The position numbers and the translations under genes were made by a program. Of a stretch of 64,000 nt of DNA, positions 53,698 through 64,000 are shown piece by piece (position 1 is the stretch's first letter; each line of letters starts with the position of its first letter). The stretch comes from Flaccisagitta enflata. Taxonomy: Eukaryota; Chaetognatha; Sagittoidea; Aphragmophora. Under the pieces are notes generated by a model. The model had not been told where the DNA came from. It searched no databases and saw nothing but the letters and a program-made list of their open reading frames with translations. The stretch lies in the NCBI GenBank assembly GCA_965153355.1, contig OZ231128.1, positions 46,128,001 through 46,192,000 on the forward strand, written 5' to 3'.

Positions 53698-54247
53698 ACA
53701 AGGCCGGATACACGGCCGATAAGTAGACGCTGGCGGGTGGGCAGGGGCAGTAAAACGGGTGGGCAGTAAACTACAGGGGCTGGTGTGGATGGGCTGGGGC
53801 TGTTTTGTGGCGGGGCAGAAGCCGTAATGCTCAGATATCGCTTTTTTAGCCGATTTCGCGTAAACCAGAATTTCGCGTTACCTTCCTACGGACACAGCGT
53901 GGGGCGCGTGATGGCCGAATGGTTACGGCTCTTGCCTTCGGTTTCGGAGGTCGCGGGATCGATCCCCGTCTGCGTTCCCCACTCAGACGCAGCATTGCTA
54001 GTGTAGCGTGTGTTTATGATTGTAATAAAGCTCCCCTTACGGTTGAAGCAGACAACCATCTGGCACGACATTGACAGGAGTCTTATACAAAAAGATCCAA
54101 TGGCATGGCCCAATGTGGTGGATTGCATGGCCTCTCTGAAAATCAGATGCCGCATTCATGCTCATCTCGCCCGGGTAGACTCCCCCGGTTAACAACAACA
54201 ACAACGGACACAGCGTCTTATAGAGCCGCTTAACCAGCGACTAAAAA
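53698..54247 (-). repeat. Family H repeat, subfamily D, carrying a SINE
   Basis: AAGGCCGGATACACGGCC at the left, AGACGCTGG at 53725-53733, and the terminal hairpin with CCAGCGACT at 54234-54242 followed by AAAAA. Apart from the SINE it aligns with 45702-45927. Confidence 0.85.
53901..54203 (+). mobile_element. tRNA-derived SINE with 13-bp target duplication
   Basis: Head 53901-53980 folds like a tRNA: GGGGCGC start, A-box TGGCCGAATGG (53912-53922), B-box GGATCGATCCC (53956-53966), and a closing GCGTTCCCC. An unrelated body follows, with CCGGGTAGACTCCCCCGG near the end, then an (AAC)n tail. The duplication ACGGACACAGCGT is at 53888-53900 and 54204-54216. The B-box and A-box would recruit RNA polymerase III; movement depends on a LINE from elsewhere. 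The duplication is perfect, so the insertion is recent. Confidence 0.92.
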
Positions 54248-54299
54248 CGCGCATTTTCGCCCTTGACCCCTCTTCCGCGGCGAATTTGAAACCGAGGGT

Positions 54300-54595
54300 C
54301 AATTTGGGCATTTGAATGAATCACTATTTCCGATCACTTTTCATGTTCCATTTGCATAATTAGACCCCAGTCTCGCTGGAAAATCGATTTGGACATGATC
54401 TAGGCAGTCCATAATCAATGCTGTAGTTGTATAGAATTGATTGCTGTAGTCATGAGAAAAAAATCTTCCATACAACTAACCCACGGAGTGCCTAGATCAT
54501 GTCCAAATCGATTTTCCAATGAGATTGGGCTCTGATTTTGCAAATGGAACATGACAAATGCTTAGAAATAATGTTTCATTGTAATACCCTAATTG
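54300..54595. mobile_element. Palindromic MITE-like element
   Basis: CAATTTGGGCATTTGAATGAA at the left and its approximate complement ending at 54595. CATGTTCCATTTGCA and AAAATCGATTTGGACATGATC recur inverted. No coding capacity. Confidence 0.7.
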
Positions 54596-54825
54596 AGCCC
54601 ACTCTACAGTCAACAAGTCACAGCCAAACTTCCTAATAGTAAAGCTGACCTTAATGTCGCCCGGGCGACATGTCACACAAATTCACAAACTCAACTTTTG
54701 AGATGGTCATCTTGTGTGACACTCTATGCGACATACTGTGTGCTATTCTGTGTGACTTTCTTCACAACCATCCAGACAACCTGTGAAAGATGCATTCTGC
54801 CTCTTTTTTTTCATAGCAAAGGAAA

Positions 54826-54863
54826 TGAGAGAGAGAGAGAGAGAGAGAGAGACAGAAAGAGAA

Positions 54864-54905
<42 letters not shown>
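54826..54905. repeat. (GA)n then (CA)n microsatellite
   Basis: Two short dinucleotide tracts with a GACAGAAAGAG link. Confidence 0.95.
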
Positions 54906-54908
<3 letters not shown>

Positions 54909-55173
54909 GGTTAAAAAAAAAATGAAGAATAGCATTTCTTTTTCTATTTTTAGATTAACTCGGATGAGAGAGATATTACCACATATAAATTAACTGAATA
55001 GGAGATAGAGATAGCAACAAAGGAATTCAAAGCTCCATACTCCATACTCTTCATCAAACCGGGGGAAGAAGGTATGTTGGCCCTAGTTTGACCTATTCCC
55101 ACTATGTTTTCCTCCTGAGAAACGCCGTTTGTGTCCTTTGTATGATTATTTCTGGCCCGGCGACCCCCGGCGT

Positions 55174-55370
55174 TTTTTGTTGCGTGCTACGCGACTCTAC
55201 ACCCCGCTTTGTCGGTCCGTCGGTCCATCTGTCCGTCCGTCACACTTTACTTTTTTAGCGTTTATTGGGTTTTTGGCTATACCGCTCCTTCCCAAATGCT
55301 CCACTGACCTCAAATATGGCCCCTTCCCACCCGCATGCGACTGGGATAGCCGTGTATCCGGCCTTGTTTC
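55174..55370 (+). repeat. Family H repeat, subfamily A
   Basis: GTTGCGTGCTACGCGACT (first arm damaged), GGTCCGTCGGTCC run, CCGCATGCGACTGGG, GCCGTGTATCCGGCCTTGTT. Confidence 0.8.
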
Positions 55371-55911
55371 CTATAGAATTGATTTCTCCACACATGCAAA
55401 TGAGATAAAAGGCTTTAAATTTAGCTTGGGGTGACGACTATGCGAAATGCAGTAATGGGTCAGTTTTTGGTTCTAAGCATCAGTATAGACTTTGATTCAA
55501 TAGATTGTGGTCAAGTTTTGATATGGAATGGTCATATGATAACAACAATTTTACCCCCTAGAATTTGTCATAGCCAATCGAGCTTTGTACAAAGTAATGT
55601 TATAATAATGGTATAAAATTATTATCTTGAACTAAGACAAATCTTTTAGAATTGAGTTTCAATGTTTTGATGTATTTCTATTTTTTTGTTTTTCCTTTGA
55701 TTTTTGAACAGAGATGAGCTTTCATAAACAATAGTAAATAAATTCTTATAAACAATAGTATCTAAGCATTAATATTGTTATAACAAGAAATTTTATTACT
55801 ACTGTCAATATCAAAATCCTGAAAATTCTGAAGGTTAAGCTTGTTCAGCTAATAATCTAGTATGAGATTGAAAACATCTTTGACAATTCTTAATTCTGTC
55901 CAAAAAAAAAA
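55371..55911. other. Low-GC spacer, no gene seen
   Basis: AT-rich, with AAACAATAGTA repeats near 55725-55765. Confidence 0.4.
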
Positions 55912-56092
55912 TACAGTTGAACCCCGCTCTAACGGATTTCAGGGGACCAACAGTTTTCTTCTGTTATAGGCGGACTTCTGTTATTGCCAACAAAGGAAGT
56001 AAAAGAAATTAACTTGAAGGGACCATGAATTTGTGTCTGTTATGGGCGGAATTCCGTTGGTGGTGGGTCCGTTAGAGCGGGTTTCAACTGTA
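55912..56092. mobile_element. Tigger/pogo-like MITE, best copy
   Basis: TA, then CAGTTGAACCCCGCTCTAACGG...CCGTTAGAGCGGGTTTCAACTG and TA. Inverted repeats of about 24 bp with two mismatches. The inside has GGGGACCAACAGTTTTCTTC. A partial copy lies at 57921-58002. Confidence 0.85.
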
Positions 56093-56253
56093 CTAATTTT
56101 TGTAATATTCTGAAAAATAATACCTAAAAATTGATATTATTTCTTAAATTTACTGTAATTTTTTTCAAAATTAGAAATTTCAGCCAGGAGCATGCTTAGC
56201 AATTTGCTTAGATTCATAAAATATTTGAGGCTGGGCTGGGCTGGGTCTATAAA

Positions 56254-56454
56254 TGAGGCCGGGTACACGGCTACCCCAGTCGCGTGCGGGTGGGCAGTGG
56301 CTGTATTTGAGGTCAATTACTCATTAGGGCAGTATCAGTGAGGCCAAAGACCGCAAAAACAAAAAAAAAGTAAAGTGTGACGGAACAATGGACCGCCAGA
56401 CGGAAGGATGGATTTACAAAGTGGAGTGAAGAGTCGCGCAGCATGCGACTAAAC
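56254..56454 (-). repeat. Family H repeat, subfamily A
   Basis: GAGGCCGGGTACACGGC, AGTCGCGTGC, and the hairpin AGTCGCGCAGCATGCGACT. The tetranucleotide run is short. Confidence 0.8.
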
Positions 56455-56531
56455 TAAGTGTAGTCCAATAGGTTGATCATCAAAGGTTAGCGTAAACAAC
56501 CAACCTACGGAAACGAATGGCGCATCTAGAA

Positions 56532-56743
56532 ACAAGGCCGGATACACGGCTACCCCAGTCGCGTGCAGGTGGGCAGGGGCCGTATTAGAGGTCACTTGAT
56601 CACTTGGGCAGGAGCAGTGAGGCCAACGACCGCAAAAACCCCAAAAAAGTAAAGTGTGACGGACCGACGGATAGACGGACCAACGGACAGACCAACAGAC
56701 CGACAAAGCGGGGTGTAGAGTCGCGTAGCACGCGACTTAAAAA
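56532..56743 (-). repeat. Family H repeat, subfamily A, full length
   Basis: AACAAGGCCGGATACACGGC, AGTCGCGTGC, GACGGACCGACGG run and the perfect hairpin AGTCGCGTAGCACGCGACT. Lies 77 bp from the previous copy in the same orientation. Confidence 0.85.
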
Positions 56744-56988
56744 GCCAAGTCTGTGGGAAGGGGAAGAGTGAGTGGCAACACAAACAGACTGATGGATAAG
56801 AAAACAGACAAAAAGAAGAAGATAAAAGCTACCTTCAATAAATTTGAAACAACAATTGTAACAGCTACAAACAGAGAATATAGATAGTCTGGTAAATATA
56901 AATGGAAAATATAAAATGGAAATATAAAAAAAAATATGAAATATAAAATATAAGATATAAAATGGATAATATAAATAGTTTGGTCCTA

Positions 56989-57092
<104 letters not shown>

Positions 57093-57139
57093 CAACCTCC
57101 CATTCCAAGAATCATGAACAATCAGTGTTAGTGCTGAGG

Positions 57140-57380
57140 TCATGGGGCATTATTTGGAGAGCTCAAGTGACATGTCACTCCATCGCTCTCTTAAAGGCAA
57201 TGTCGCACAAATCGTGTTGCACAAGAAGATTCAAATGTCACCCAAAATGTCTCCCAAAATGTCCACCAGAATGTCACACAGATTGTCACACAACTTGCTT
57301 CGAGTTTTGGGTGACTTGCTATTTAACATTGAAATGAATGGATGTCGCCCGTGCGACCTTAAGGTTGTCCGAGTTTGGCT
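57140..57380. repeat. GTCACA/TGTCGC-rich repeat
   Basis: AAATGTCACCC and AAATGTCTCCC units with TGTCGCCCGTGCGACC near 57342. The sequence at 54640-54760 (TGTCGCCCGGGCGACATGTC) is related. Class unknown. Confidence 0.45.
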
Positions 57381-57920
57381 GTGCAAGTATCTTTACCTGT
57401 ATGCGCATACGGATATGCGCAAACTTTCGCACGTGTTGTTTTCAGGTATATTCGATGTGATTGATGTGATCGCGGTGCCTGTTCTCATATTCAATATCAC
57501 ACAGCGTAAGTCGGTCGTTATCGAGTCATCAAGTCACTAGGGGACGATAAATCACAGCGAGAAACAATTTGTAACTAAGCGAAGCAAACTCCGGGACCAT
57601 GCAGGTCAAAACGCCAAGATAGAACAGCAGAGGAATAAGAAACAGAAAGGAAGAAGAAGAAGAAAAAGAAGAAAGAAGAAGAAGAAGAAGAAAAAGAAGA
57701 AGAAGAAGAAGAAAAAGAAGATGCCCATTGCCCAGTAATAAGAAGAGCCTCTGAATATAAAACTTGAAATATGATCAATTGAAATCGTTTTTACAAAAGT
57801 GACTGATAACCCACAAAGTCTTCCGCTCTTTCTCTGACTTTTTGTCTCTCTGTCTCTCTGTCTCTCTATCTGTCTATCTCTGTCTGTGTGTGCGTCTGTT
57901 ATTCCCAATATAAGAAATAA
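57381..57920. other. Spacer with (GAA)n
   Basis: (GAA)n at 57650-57720 and CTGTCTCTCTGTC units at 57840-57890; no gene. Confidence 0.5.
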
Positions 57921-58439
57921 AAATAAATGGAGGGAACAAGATTTTATACCTAACAGAGGCGGATTTCCTTTACTCTTGGGTCCGTTATAGCGGGGTGTTA
58001 CTGCTTGTACTCTCGCTTTGCTCAGACTTCAGATTTTGGATCTCTTAAAAACGCGACGCGACGTATAGAAGCAAAGCAAATCAAATTTCAGCAAAAAACC
58101 TGAAATTGAAATTAGACAGAGGCTATCAAAAAGTGAGTTGTCCTTCTATGATTAATCAGCGGACTTGTCAAAAACAGAATGATTATCAACCTTGTATCTG
58201 GCTTTCTTCTCGCGCCACCACTTCACTAACCAACAAGGCCGCATGTACGGCTACAGAAAAATATACCATTAACGCCGAATGGCCATGATTAACCGAGGGA
58301 CGGACGAACCGACGAGAAGGCTGGCGTATCGGGTTAGAGAGCCTGAGACATTAAAGAAGAGATTCAACTTCCGCGATGCCCCTTTAAAGAGTCATGCCCA
58401 AAAATAAAGGAGCTTCTGAGTTTGTGAGGATAAGGCAGT

Positions 58440-58600
58440 GGTAGAAAAAATAGTCGCAAAAGCGTAATATAGTCAGCGGTAACCGTGCCCTGCCTAAGTA
58501 GACTATGATTAAGGTTACGGGAGGGAGCAAAGCATTGGCTCTAAAGGGGCTAATGACCTATGCGTTCACACATGAGGAAATTTCTCCTCCTCTCTCTCCT
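58440..58600. repeat. Family G end fragment
   Basis: AATAGTCGCAAAAGCGTAAT (the complement of the family G tail), GTCAGCGGTAACCGTGCCC, then GGGGCTAATGACCTATGCG. Confidence 0.6.
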
Positions 58601-58928
58601 TCTAGCTGTTGCGATTTTACAGTTGCACGACCTTTGAATTATTCCCCCCCCCCGTCCTTTGATTTTCTTCCCCGAGGTTTAAACAACATTTGATTTTCTT
58701 CCCTATACACCCCCTAAATAATGATATATTGGTTTAATTAGCGTAAAATAATGTTGTAGTACCTAAATATTACATTATAGTACTGCCAAAAGTGTAAAAT
58801 CTTCTATATTTTTCATCTTTTCATTTTTCCACCCTTTTACTTCCTTCTCCATTTCCAAATCCTTTGATTTTATTCCCCCCCTTGCCGGGGGGGGGGGGTA
58901 GATATGCAACTATATACAGGCCTGGAAA
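58601..58928. other. Low-GC spacer with C and G homopolymers
   Basis: CTTTGATTTTCTTCCCC recurs at 58660, 58690 and 58860, and again at 61230. It may belong to another MITE family. No gene. Confidence 0.4.
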
Positions 58929-58929
58929 G

Positions 58930-59053
58930 TAGGGATGTGGAAGCGGTCGAATTTAATGCCGCTTCCACCGCTTCCGCTTCCATTTTACAGTTCAAATACT
59001 AGTAGCTATCCCATCCTCTAAATTGGAAGCGGTCAATCGCTTCCACATCCCTA
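58930..59053. repeat. GGAAGC hexamer repeat element, copy 3, short
   Basis: Perfect 16-bp inverted ends TAGGGATGTGGAAGCG (58930-58945) and CGCTTCCACATCCCTA (59038-59053). This short form shows the ends most clearly. No target duplication found. Confidence 0.75.
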
Positions 59054-59336
59054 CAGTGATAAGCAAAGGTCATCGGCTCCTTCAGGGCTGCTCCCCGACA
59101 AAAATAGATACCCAATATACCCCACTAAAATCTTACTTTTACCACATGTACGGAAGTTTTATAGGAGCAAGGTGTTTCTAGTTTACATTGGTACCTTTAT
59201 TTCCTTCTACATATGTCAATTGATATTGCTACTCGGGCGTTTTAGTAAGGGTGTTTCGTCACTTCAAATCTGGGAAATCCCTAGCCCAATTGCCCTTTTG
59301 TTTCCCGTTGGACAGGAAGCCTCTACCAAAATAACG

Positions 59337-59530
59337 AACAAGGCCGGATACACAGCTACCCTAGTCGCGTGCGGGTGGGCAGGAGCATTGCTGGGGAAGG
59401 TCACCAGGGCAACTGGGCAGGAGCTGTATGCTCCAAAAGCACAAAAACACCGAAAAAGTAAAAAGGGTACCGACCGACCAACTGACAGACCGACATAGCG
59501 GGATGTAGTCGCGTAGCACGCGACTAAAAA
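59337..59530 (-). repeat. Family H repeat, subfamily A, best copy
   Basis: AACAAGGCCGGATACACAGC, AGTCGCGTGC at 59363-59372, ACCGACCGACC run, hairpin 59507-59525 whose outer arm GCACGCGACT (59516-59525) is the exact complement of 59363-59372, then AAAAA. Confidence 0.9.
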
Positions 59531-60024
59531 CATTTGAACAGCCTTTATTTTTTTTTGTTTGTTTTTTTTTTTCTTTGCATTTCCCTGCAGCAGTAACATA
59601 GGGATATGTAATTATACGCTGCCGCGCATTGTTGTTCAGTTGGATGGTTTGTCCATTGGTCGGTCTGCCAACCGGTCCTTCGGTCAGTCCATCAGTCCGT
59701 CGGTTCATTTTTTCAACTTAATTTTTTTTGTCTTTTTCATGTAATTCAAGTCATTCTACTGCATCATTTTATTGGCAAGCTTCAATGTTCTTAAATCTTT
59801 GCTGGTTTTGAAAACCTGACCACCAGTGGAGGCTGGCGGAGGATTAATCCACAATAGTCGCCCAATGGTCCCAACAAAAATTTCGTCCCACTGCAGTGGC
59901 TAAGATTTTCTACTAAGAAAACATCTTTCAAACAGATCTAGTTTTATGGCGCAAATCACCTAATTTCATTCTATTTCCTACACTTGTGGGGGTGACTGGG
60001 TTACATGAATGTATGGTTTTCATA
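59531..60024. other. Spacer with diverged family H-like segment
   Basis: GGTCGGTCTGCC and GGTCAGTCCATCAGTCC near 59657-59705, without clear ends. No gene. Confidence 0.4.
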
Positions 60025-60026
60025 CT

Positions 60027-60450
60027 TTTGGGCAGCGGCCCTGAATTTTCTCCTTCTTTGTCCCCCCCCCCCCCACCTCCATGCTCCAGGCCCATATCTC
60101 AGCGTTGAGACCTATATCCCAGCCTCAAGGCCCAAATCCCAAATCTTAGTCTTGAGGTCCAAACCCCAACCTCAAGGCCCAAATCCCATCGTCAGGCCAA
60201 AATCCCTCTAGGCTGAGATTTGGACCTCTTGACTGGGATTAGGACTTTGAGGCTGGGATATGGGCCTCGAGGCTTAGATATGGGCCTGGAGGTTGGGGGA
60301 GGGGAGGATGAAGGAGGAGGGGGAGAAGGAGAAGGAGAAAATTCCCCTGTGTGGAAGCACAGGTCATTGACCCATCAATTTGGGACCGCCTCCCTCAACT
60401 ACAATCATGACCTACCTTAGCAGGGCACGGGAACCGCTGATGACCCTAAC
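60027..60450. repeat. Family G element, degraded
   Basis: TTTTGGGCAGCGGCCC, AGGCCCATATCTCAGC-type units in both orientations, GTGTGGAAGCACAGGTCATTG and the tail AACGCTTTTGTGACTG. Confidence 0.7.
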
Positions 60451-60836
60451 GCTTTTGTGACTGTTATCGTTTATCTGATTTTGTTTGTTTTTTTTTTCTT
60501 TCTTTTGTTTGTTTTGTTTTTTTTTTTTTTTTTTTTTTGCTTAGGCTAATTTTTACAATGGTGACCCAACATTATTGGGTCAACATTATTCTCTTGTCTA
60601 TCTGCCCTGGGAACGAGTGGCATACTTTTTTTTTGAATGTATGAAAACACAGATTTGGAAACATTAGTAGTAACAAGTTAGTAATAATTTTGATGTGAGC
60701 TCAACTATCGTTCTGTCTGTCTGAGTTTGATTTTGAAATGAGGCTTTTCAATCGCTTTCGCTTATCCTTGGTATAGTAAACTTACTGTCGGTATTTCAAA
60801 CTCATACATAACATGAACTAATGAGGGACCCTTATG
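60451..60836. other. T-rich spacer
   Basis: Poly-T runs; no gene. Confidence 0.4.
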
Positions 60837-60945
60837 AACAAGGCCAGATACATGGCAACCCAGATGTGGACAGTTTGGCAGGTGCAATTCAAAAATGTTA
60901 CGGACGGACCAATGGATCAATGGACCAAGATGAATAACAGTGCCT
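60837..60945 (-). repeat. Family H fragment, diverged
   Basis: AACAAGGCCAGATACATGGC then GACGGACCAATGGATC; the right hairpin is absent. Confidence 0.55.
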
Positions 60946-61667
60946 CTACTTTCAAGGGACAACCCTGAAAACAACCTCTGAGTAAAAGAAGTGGTTTAAG
61001 TTAACTGGTGAAGGAAAGCCAACATAAAATATTAAACATTGCCTTGTTAAGAAAACAGAAACGGCTAGTTGTATTGCACAAACTTCAATTTGCCACTTGA
61101 TTAATGTTTTTTTTTCGAGCTTCTTTCAATTCTACAATTTTGTCAACCGTCAAAAAAGCTTCCATACAAAAAAATCCTTCATCTTACATCAGGGGTGTAT
61201 GTACTTGAGTCGCTTTTAATTCCCCCCCTGTCTTTGATTTTCTTCCCCGCATCTCGTTGCGTCCCATTTTAAAATCTATAATTTTCATCTATTCCTTTCG
61301 GGGGGGGGGAATTGAATTATGAACAGGCCTATCTTTCATACTTTCAAATTTTCACGGGGGCAATGGTTGCGTGCCTTGCTGGCTTACATCAAAAATCCAT
61401 AATACCACAAATTACTGCTCAATATCGATATTCAACTTTTATATTGACCAGCCCTAACACATGCACAGCGCAACACTATCTAGGAATAACCTAAAATGAT
61501 AAAAGACAAAAACAGCAAAAATTAGAAAATGTGTTCAATCGACTGACAGATGAACCAGTGGACCGACACAGCAATTAAAAAAGAATATAAGACTTATTTA
61601 AATATTTTGTCTATTCACAAGCAAAGTCTGACACAAATTTGTTATACCTTTTACTGTGATTGTATTT
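60946..61667. other. Low-GC spacer, no gene seen
   Basis: Includes another CTTTGATTTTCTTCCCC motif near 61232. Confidence 0.4.
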
Positions 61668-61827
61668 CACAAGGCTAGATACATGGCCAATACTAGTCGC
61701 GGATGGGTGGGCAGGGGTGGAAATGTGTGTGTTTGTACTTTTTCAACTTATTGGATTGAACCCCTAATGGACGGACTGACAGACAGATGAAGCCTCTTAT
61801 AATGGAGTTGCTGGTCCGTGACTTTAA
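61668..61827 (-). repeat. Family H repeat, diverged subfamily
   Basis: CAAGGCTAGATACATGGCC, TAGTCGCGGATGGGTGGGCAG, GACGGACTGACAGAC, and the degraded hairpin GAGTTGCTGGTCCGTGACTTTAAA. Confidence 0.6.
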
Positions 61828-62005
61828 AGTATGGCTGCTTTTGAGGATCCGCGGACAAAAAGTTGGAATTATGTCCGCAATTTGTCAAAATGATGCCATG
61901 CATAGATCATCACTGAGCAGAACGTATAGATGATCGAATCATTAACAATGAGTCTCATGTTGTGAAACAAAATATGTATTACTGTAGTTTGCTTAAAGCA
62001 AAGAT

Positions 62006-62175
62006 TTTTAGTCGCGGACACGCGACTCTACACCTTGCCGTGTCAGTCGGTAGGTCGGTATGTCGGTCCGTCGGTCCGTCGGTCCGTCTGTCACATTTTT
62101 GAATTCCGAGCGGTTTTCGCATTACTGCTCCTGCCCAACCGTCCGCGACTGGATTGCCGTGTATCCGGCCTTGTT
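62006..62175 (+). repeat. Family H repeat, GTCCGCGACT subfamily, full length
   Basis: TTTTT, hairpin AGTCGCGGACACGCGACT, GGTCCGTCGGTCC run, then GTCCGCGACT (62141-62150), the exact complement of 62010-62019, GCCGTGTATCCGGCCTTGTT. Confidence 0.88.
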
Positions 62176-62294
62176 ATGATATATTCGTCTTTCCCTCATT
62201 GGGCAACAATGTCTCCAGACTATGTCTCCACGTGTATTGAATGTGGCGCTAAACCTGTGACATATACGGAATAAATGATTTGGGGTCACAATAT

Positions 62295-62508
62295 TGTTGC
62301 CAACGGGTGGGCAGCGGTATCAAGCTCCCATCCACACCCCGTACCCCCAACCAACACCCATACCCAAAAAAAGCATTTAAAACACACATTTTACCACTTT
62401 TCAACTCATTAGTTATGGATCAATGGATAGAATGACGTACCGGCAGATGGACCGATGGACGGACAAAAATAGCTTCCTACAGAGTTGCGTGTCCGCAACT
62501 TAAAAAAA
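62295..62508 (-). repeat. Family H repeat, diverged
   Basis: AACGGGTGGGCAGCGG at the left, GACGTACCGGCAGATGG run, and the hairpin AGTTGCGTGTCCGCAACTT plus AAAAA at the right. The left tip is missing. Confidence 0.65.
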
Positions 62509-62614
62509 TGACACTCATTAAGTTGCAAAGGAGGCTCTTAAAACATGTTTGTTTATCATTTGGTTCAGGGTAGGGTTGTAACATGGCCAAAAACGGCCGA
62601 AAACACGGTTCTTG

Positions 62615-62757
62615 CTGCAGATGGATGGATAGACATACCGATGGATGGACAGACGGATGGATGGACAGACTGATGGATGGACAGACGGATGTACAGACAT
62701 AGACGGACTAACTGAGCCTATCAAAGAGCAGCATTCCGGATGAACGCATCTAAAAAG
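62615..62757 (-). repeat. (GATGGACA)n array ending like family H subfamily B
   Basis: GGATGGACAGACGGATGG-type units followed by GAACGCATCTAAAAAG, the reversed start of subfamily B. Confidence 0.55.
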
Positions 62758-63002
62758 TCTTTTGTATACAAGACGTGCTGGTACATTTTCCAAGGTTCCT
62801 TCACCGTTCAAAAAGCTCATTTGCATATTGCGGTATCATTTAATTTAGCTAAACTGGAAGGTTTAAAAGTGTATCATAGAATAATTCTTACATTTTTAAG
62901 TTCAATTTATCAGTTGAAGTTAGCTTGATTGCATTGTCTGCAGTTATATCCATTCAAAAAGGAAAGGGAAGTTTTCAAAATTCGGCCCCATTTACCGGTC
63001 CA

Positions 63003-63006
<4 letters not shown>

Positions 63007-63059
<53 letters not shown>
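63007..63059. repeat. (GA)n microsatellite
   Basis: Fifty-two bases of GA dinucleotides. Confidence 0.97.
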
Positions 63060-63062
<3 letters not shown>

Positions 63063-63634
63063 AATTGACAGGAATTTAACATTTAATGCATCAGCCGTTA
63101 CACGCTCACAAGGAACAGGCCATCGATACATATGTAGGCTTGGATTCTCCTGTTTTAGTTTTATGACGATCGGGTAATCTACAGGGGTCGTTCCATAATA
63201 TGCATTACAAAAAGGGGTGAAAAGAATTGGTGGTCTAAGACCGCTAGTGAGTCAGTCTCTCGTCCTTCAGTGGCCTTTAAGTGAAAAACTGGTAGAGTCC
63301 TGGACTTGTGTCCTCTGCTGGACAATACCTCAGACAGACAGACAGAGATTCCTAAGGCCACTTCGGTTGAGATGTCAGTCAGGCCCGATAAGCGGGGTCA
63401 CCTAACTAATTCTCCTTCGTTCTAATTTTAAAACGAAAAATAAGAACATAGTGCAGATCTAATGCTACGCGGAAAACATAAATTCTACGTTAAGAACATA
63501 ATCACAGCCAGGTGTTTTGTTGAACGAAAGAAGGGAATGATAACAAGGAGAGCAACCTAATGTCAGTTCAGGTAATGTCTGGTGGGTCATAGGCAATCAA
63601 TCACACAGGAATAGCATCAAAAGTTTCGTTTCAA
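63060..63634. other. Spacer, no gene supported
   Basis: No recognised repeat or splice-bounded frame. Confidence 0.4.
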
Positions 63635-64000
63635 CTAAAAAGAAAAGTGATCTTCAACTTGAGTTCGACGTCTTGATAGAGTTTCTATGGTTTGGGAGGG
63701 CGTGAGCATACTGAGCAGGGGGTGAACAAACTGATCGGCAACGTTGGGCGATATGGCGAGGACCAAGGCGAATGGCGCTGTTGACGCCTCGGTAACATCG
63801 GCTTCAGCGGCCGCGTCTCCCTCCCCGACCACGACGACACCCCTTCACATCTTGCCCATCTCCACTACTCTTCTCCTTCTTCTCCGTCTTTATCCCGCAC
63901 GCTTCCGCCGCTGCCTCCGGGGGCCCCCCAGCGCACTCGGTAGGATCCTCGACCATCTCGAACCCGTGTTTCTTTGACAGATTCAAGTCGGCCTGGTTGC
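63635..64000 (-). CDS. Possible exon(s) of an unknown host gene
   Basis: GC-richer than its surroundings. On the minus strand one frame runs in from the window edge (ADLNLSKKHGFEMVEDPTEC, then Ala/Glu/Lys-rich) to a TGA near 63806. Another gives AEADVTEASTAPFALVLAIS, then PNVADQFVHPLL and on to a stop at 63635. Two good-looking frames next to each other suggest an exon joined across a small intron, or an untranslated end. No domain recognised, and a link to the FRAS1/FREM-like gene on the same strand is not supported by sequence. Confidence 0.25.

Noticed and set aside
53901-53980. A nuclear tRNA gene
   Set aside because: A and B boxes are present, but the unit continues for 220 bp to an (AAC)n tail and is bounded by a 13-bp target duplication; it is a SINE head.

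Overview
The window is nuclear DNA of an invertebrate animal. The evidence is GT-AG introns, a FRAS1/FREM-type extracellular-matrix gene (a metazoan family), and dense transposons and microsatellites. I cannot name the species. Conserved host coding sequence is scarce: two exons of the FRAS1/FREM-like gene (minus strand, 45364-45676 and 46442-46677) and one weak exon candidate at the right edge.

Layout. 1-2035: repeats and a long (GA)n. 2036-13365: a complete BEL/Pao LTR retrotransposon with 5-bp target duplication ATGAA and LTRs differing at about four bases. It is broken by a rolling-circle-like element inside its 5' LTR, a hAT-type MITE inside gag, frame changes in gag and at gag/pol, and one in-frame UGA in the integrase. 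13916-14490 and 14890-17350: two foldback structures; the second encloses a small zinc-finger-like reading frame. 17380-25200: microsatellites, MITEs and tandem arrays. 25670-34186: a very young 8.5-kb LTR element with apparently identical 365-bp LTRs, a PBS, a polypurine tract and a 4-5 bp target duplication. It encodes a gag-like protein but no recognisable protease, reverse transcriptase or integrase. Between its LTRs it carries, on the opposite strand, a compact gene with a TATA box, an intron, a signal peptide and a transmembrane segment. 34187-45000: dispersed repeats. 45190-46680: the FRAS1/FREM-like exons. 46680-63630: nested short repeats, including a tRNA-derived SINE with a clear target duplication.

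Two recurrent short families dominate the non-coding DNA. Family H (about 140-280 bp when simple) starts TTTTTAG plus a hairpin, contains (GGTC)n-like tetranucleotide runs, and ends with a second hairpin and CCTTGTT. In each subfamily the first hairpin arm is repeated as its complement near the far end, and the two sites co-vary. This is the architecture described for Helentron/Helitron2 non-autonomous elements. Family G has GGGCAGCGGCCCC palindromic arms around tandem arrays of roughly 22 bp. Nested insertions (family G in a MITE, MITE in family G, SINE in family H, family H in an LTR, MITE in gag, LTR element in a 300-bp repeat) give a readable relative chronology.

The most unusual object is the 25670-34186 element: a gag-only LTR retrotransposon carrying an antisense, intron-containing, probably membrane-protein gene as cargo.
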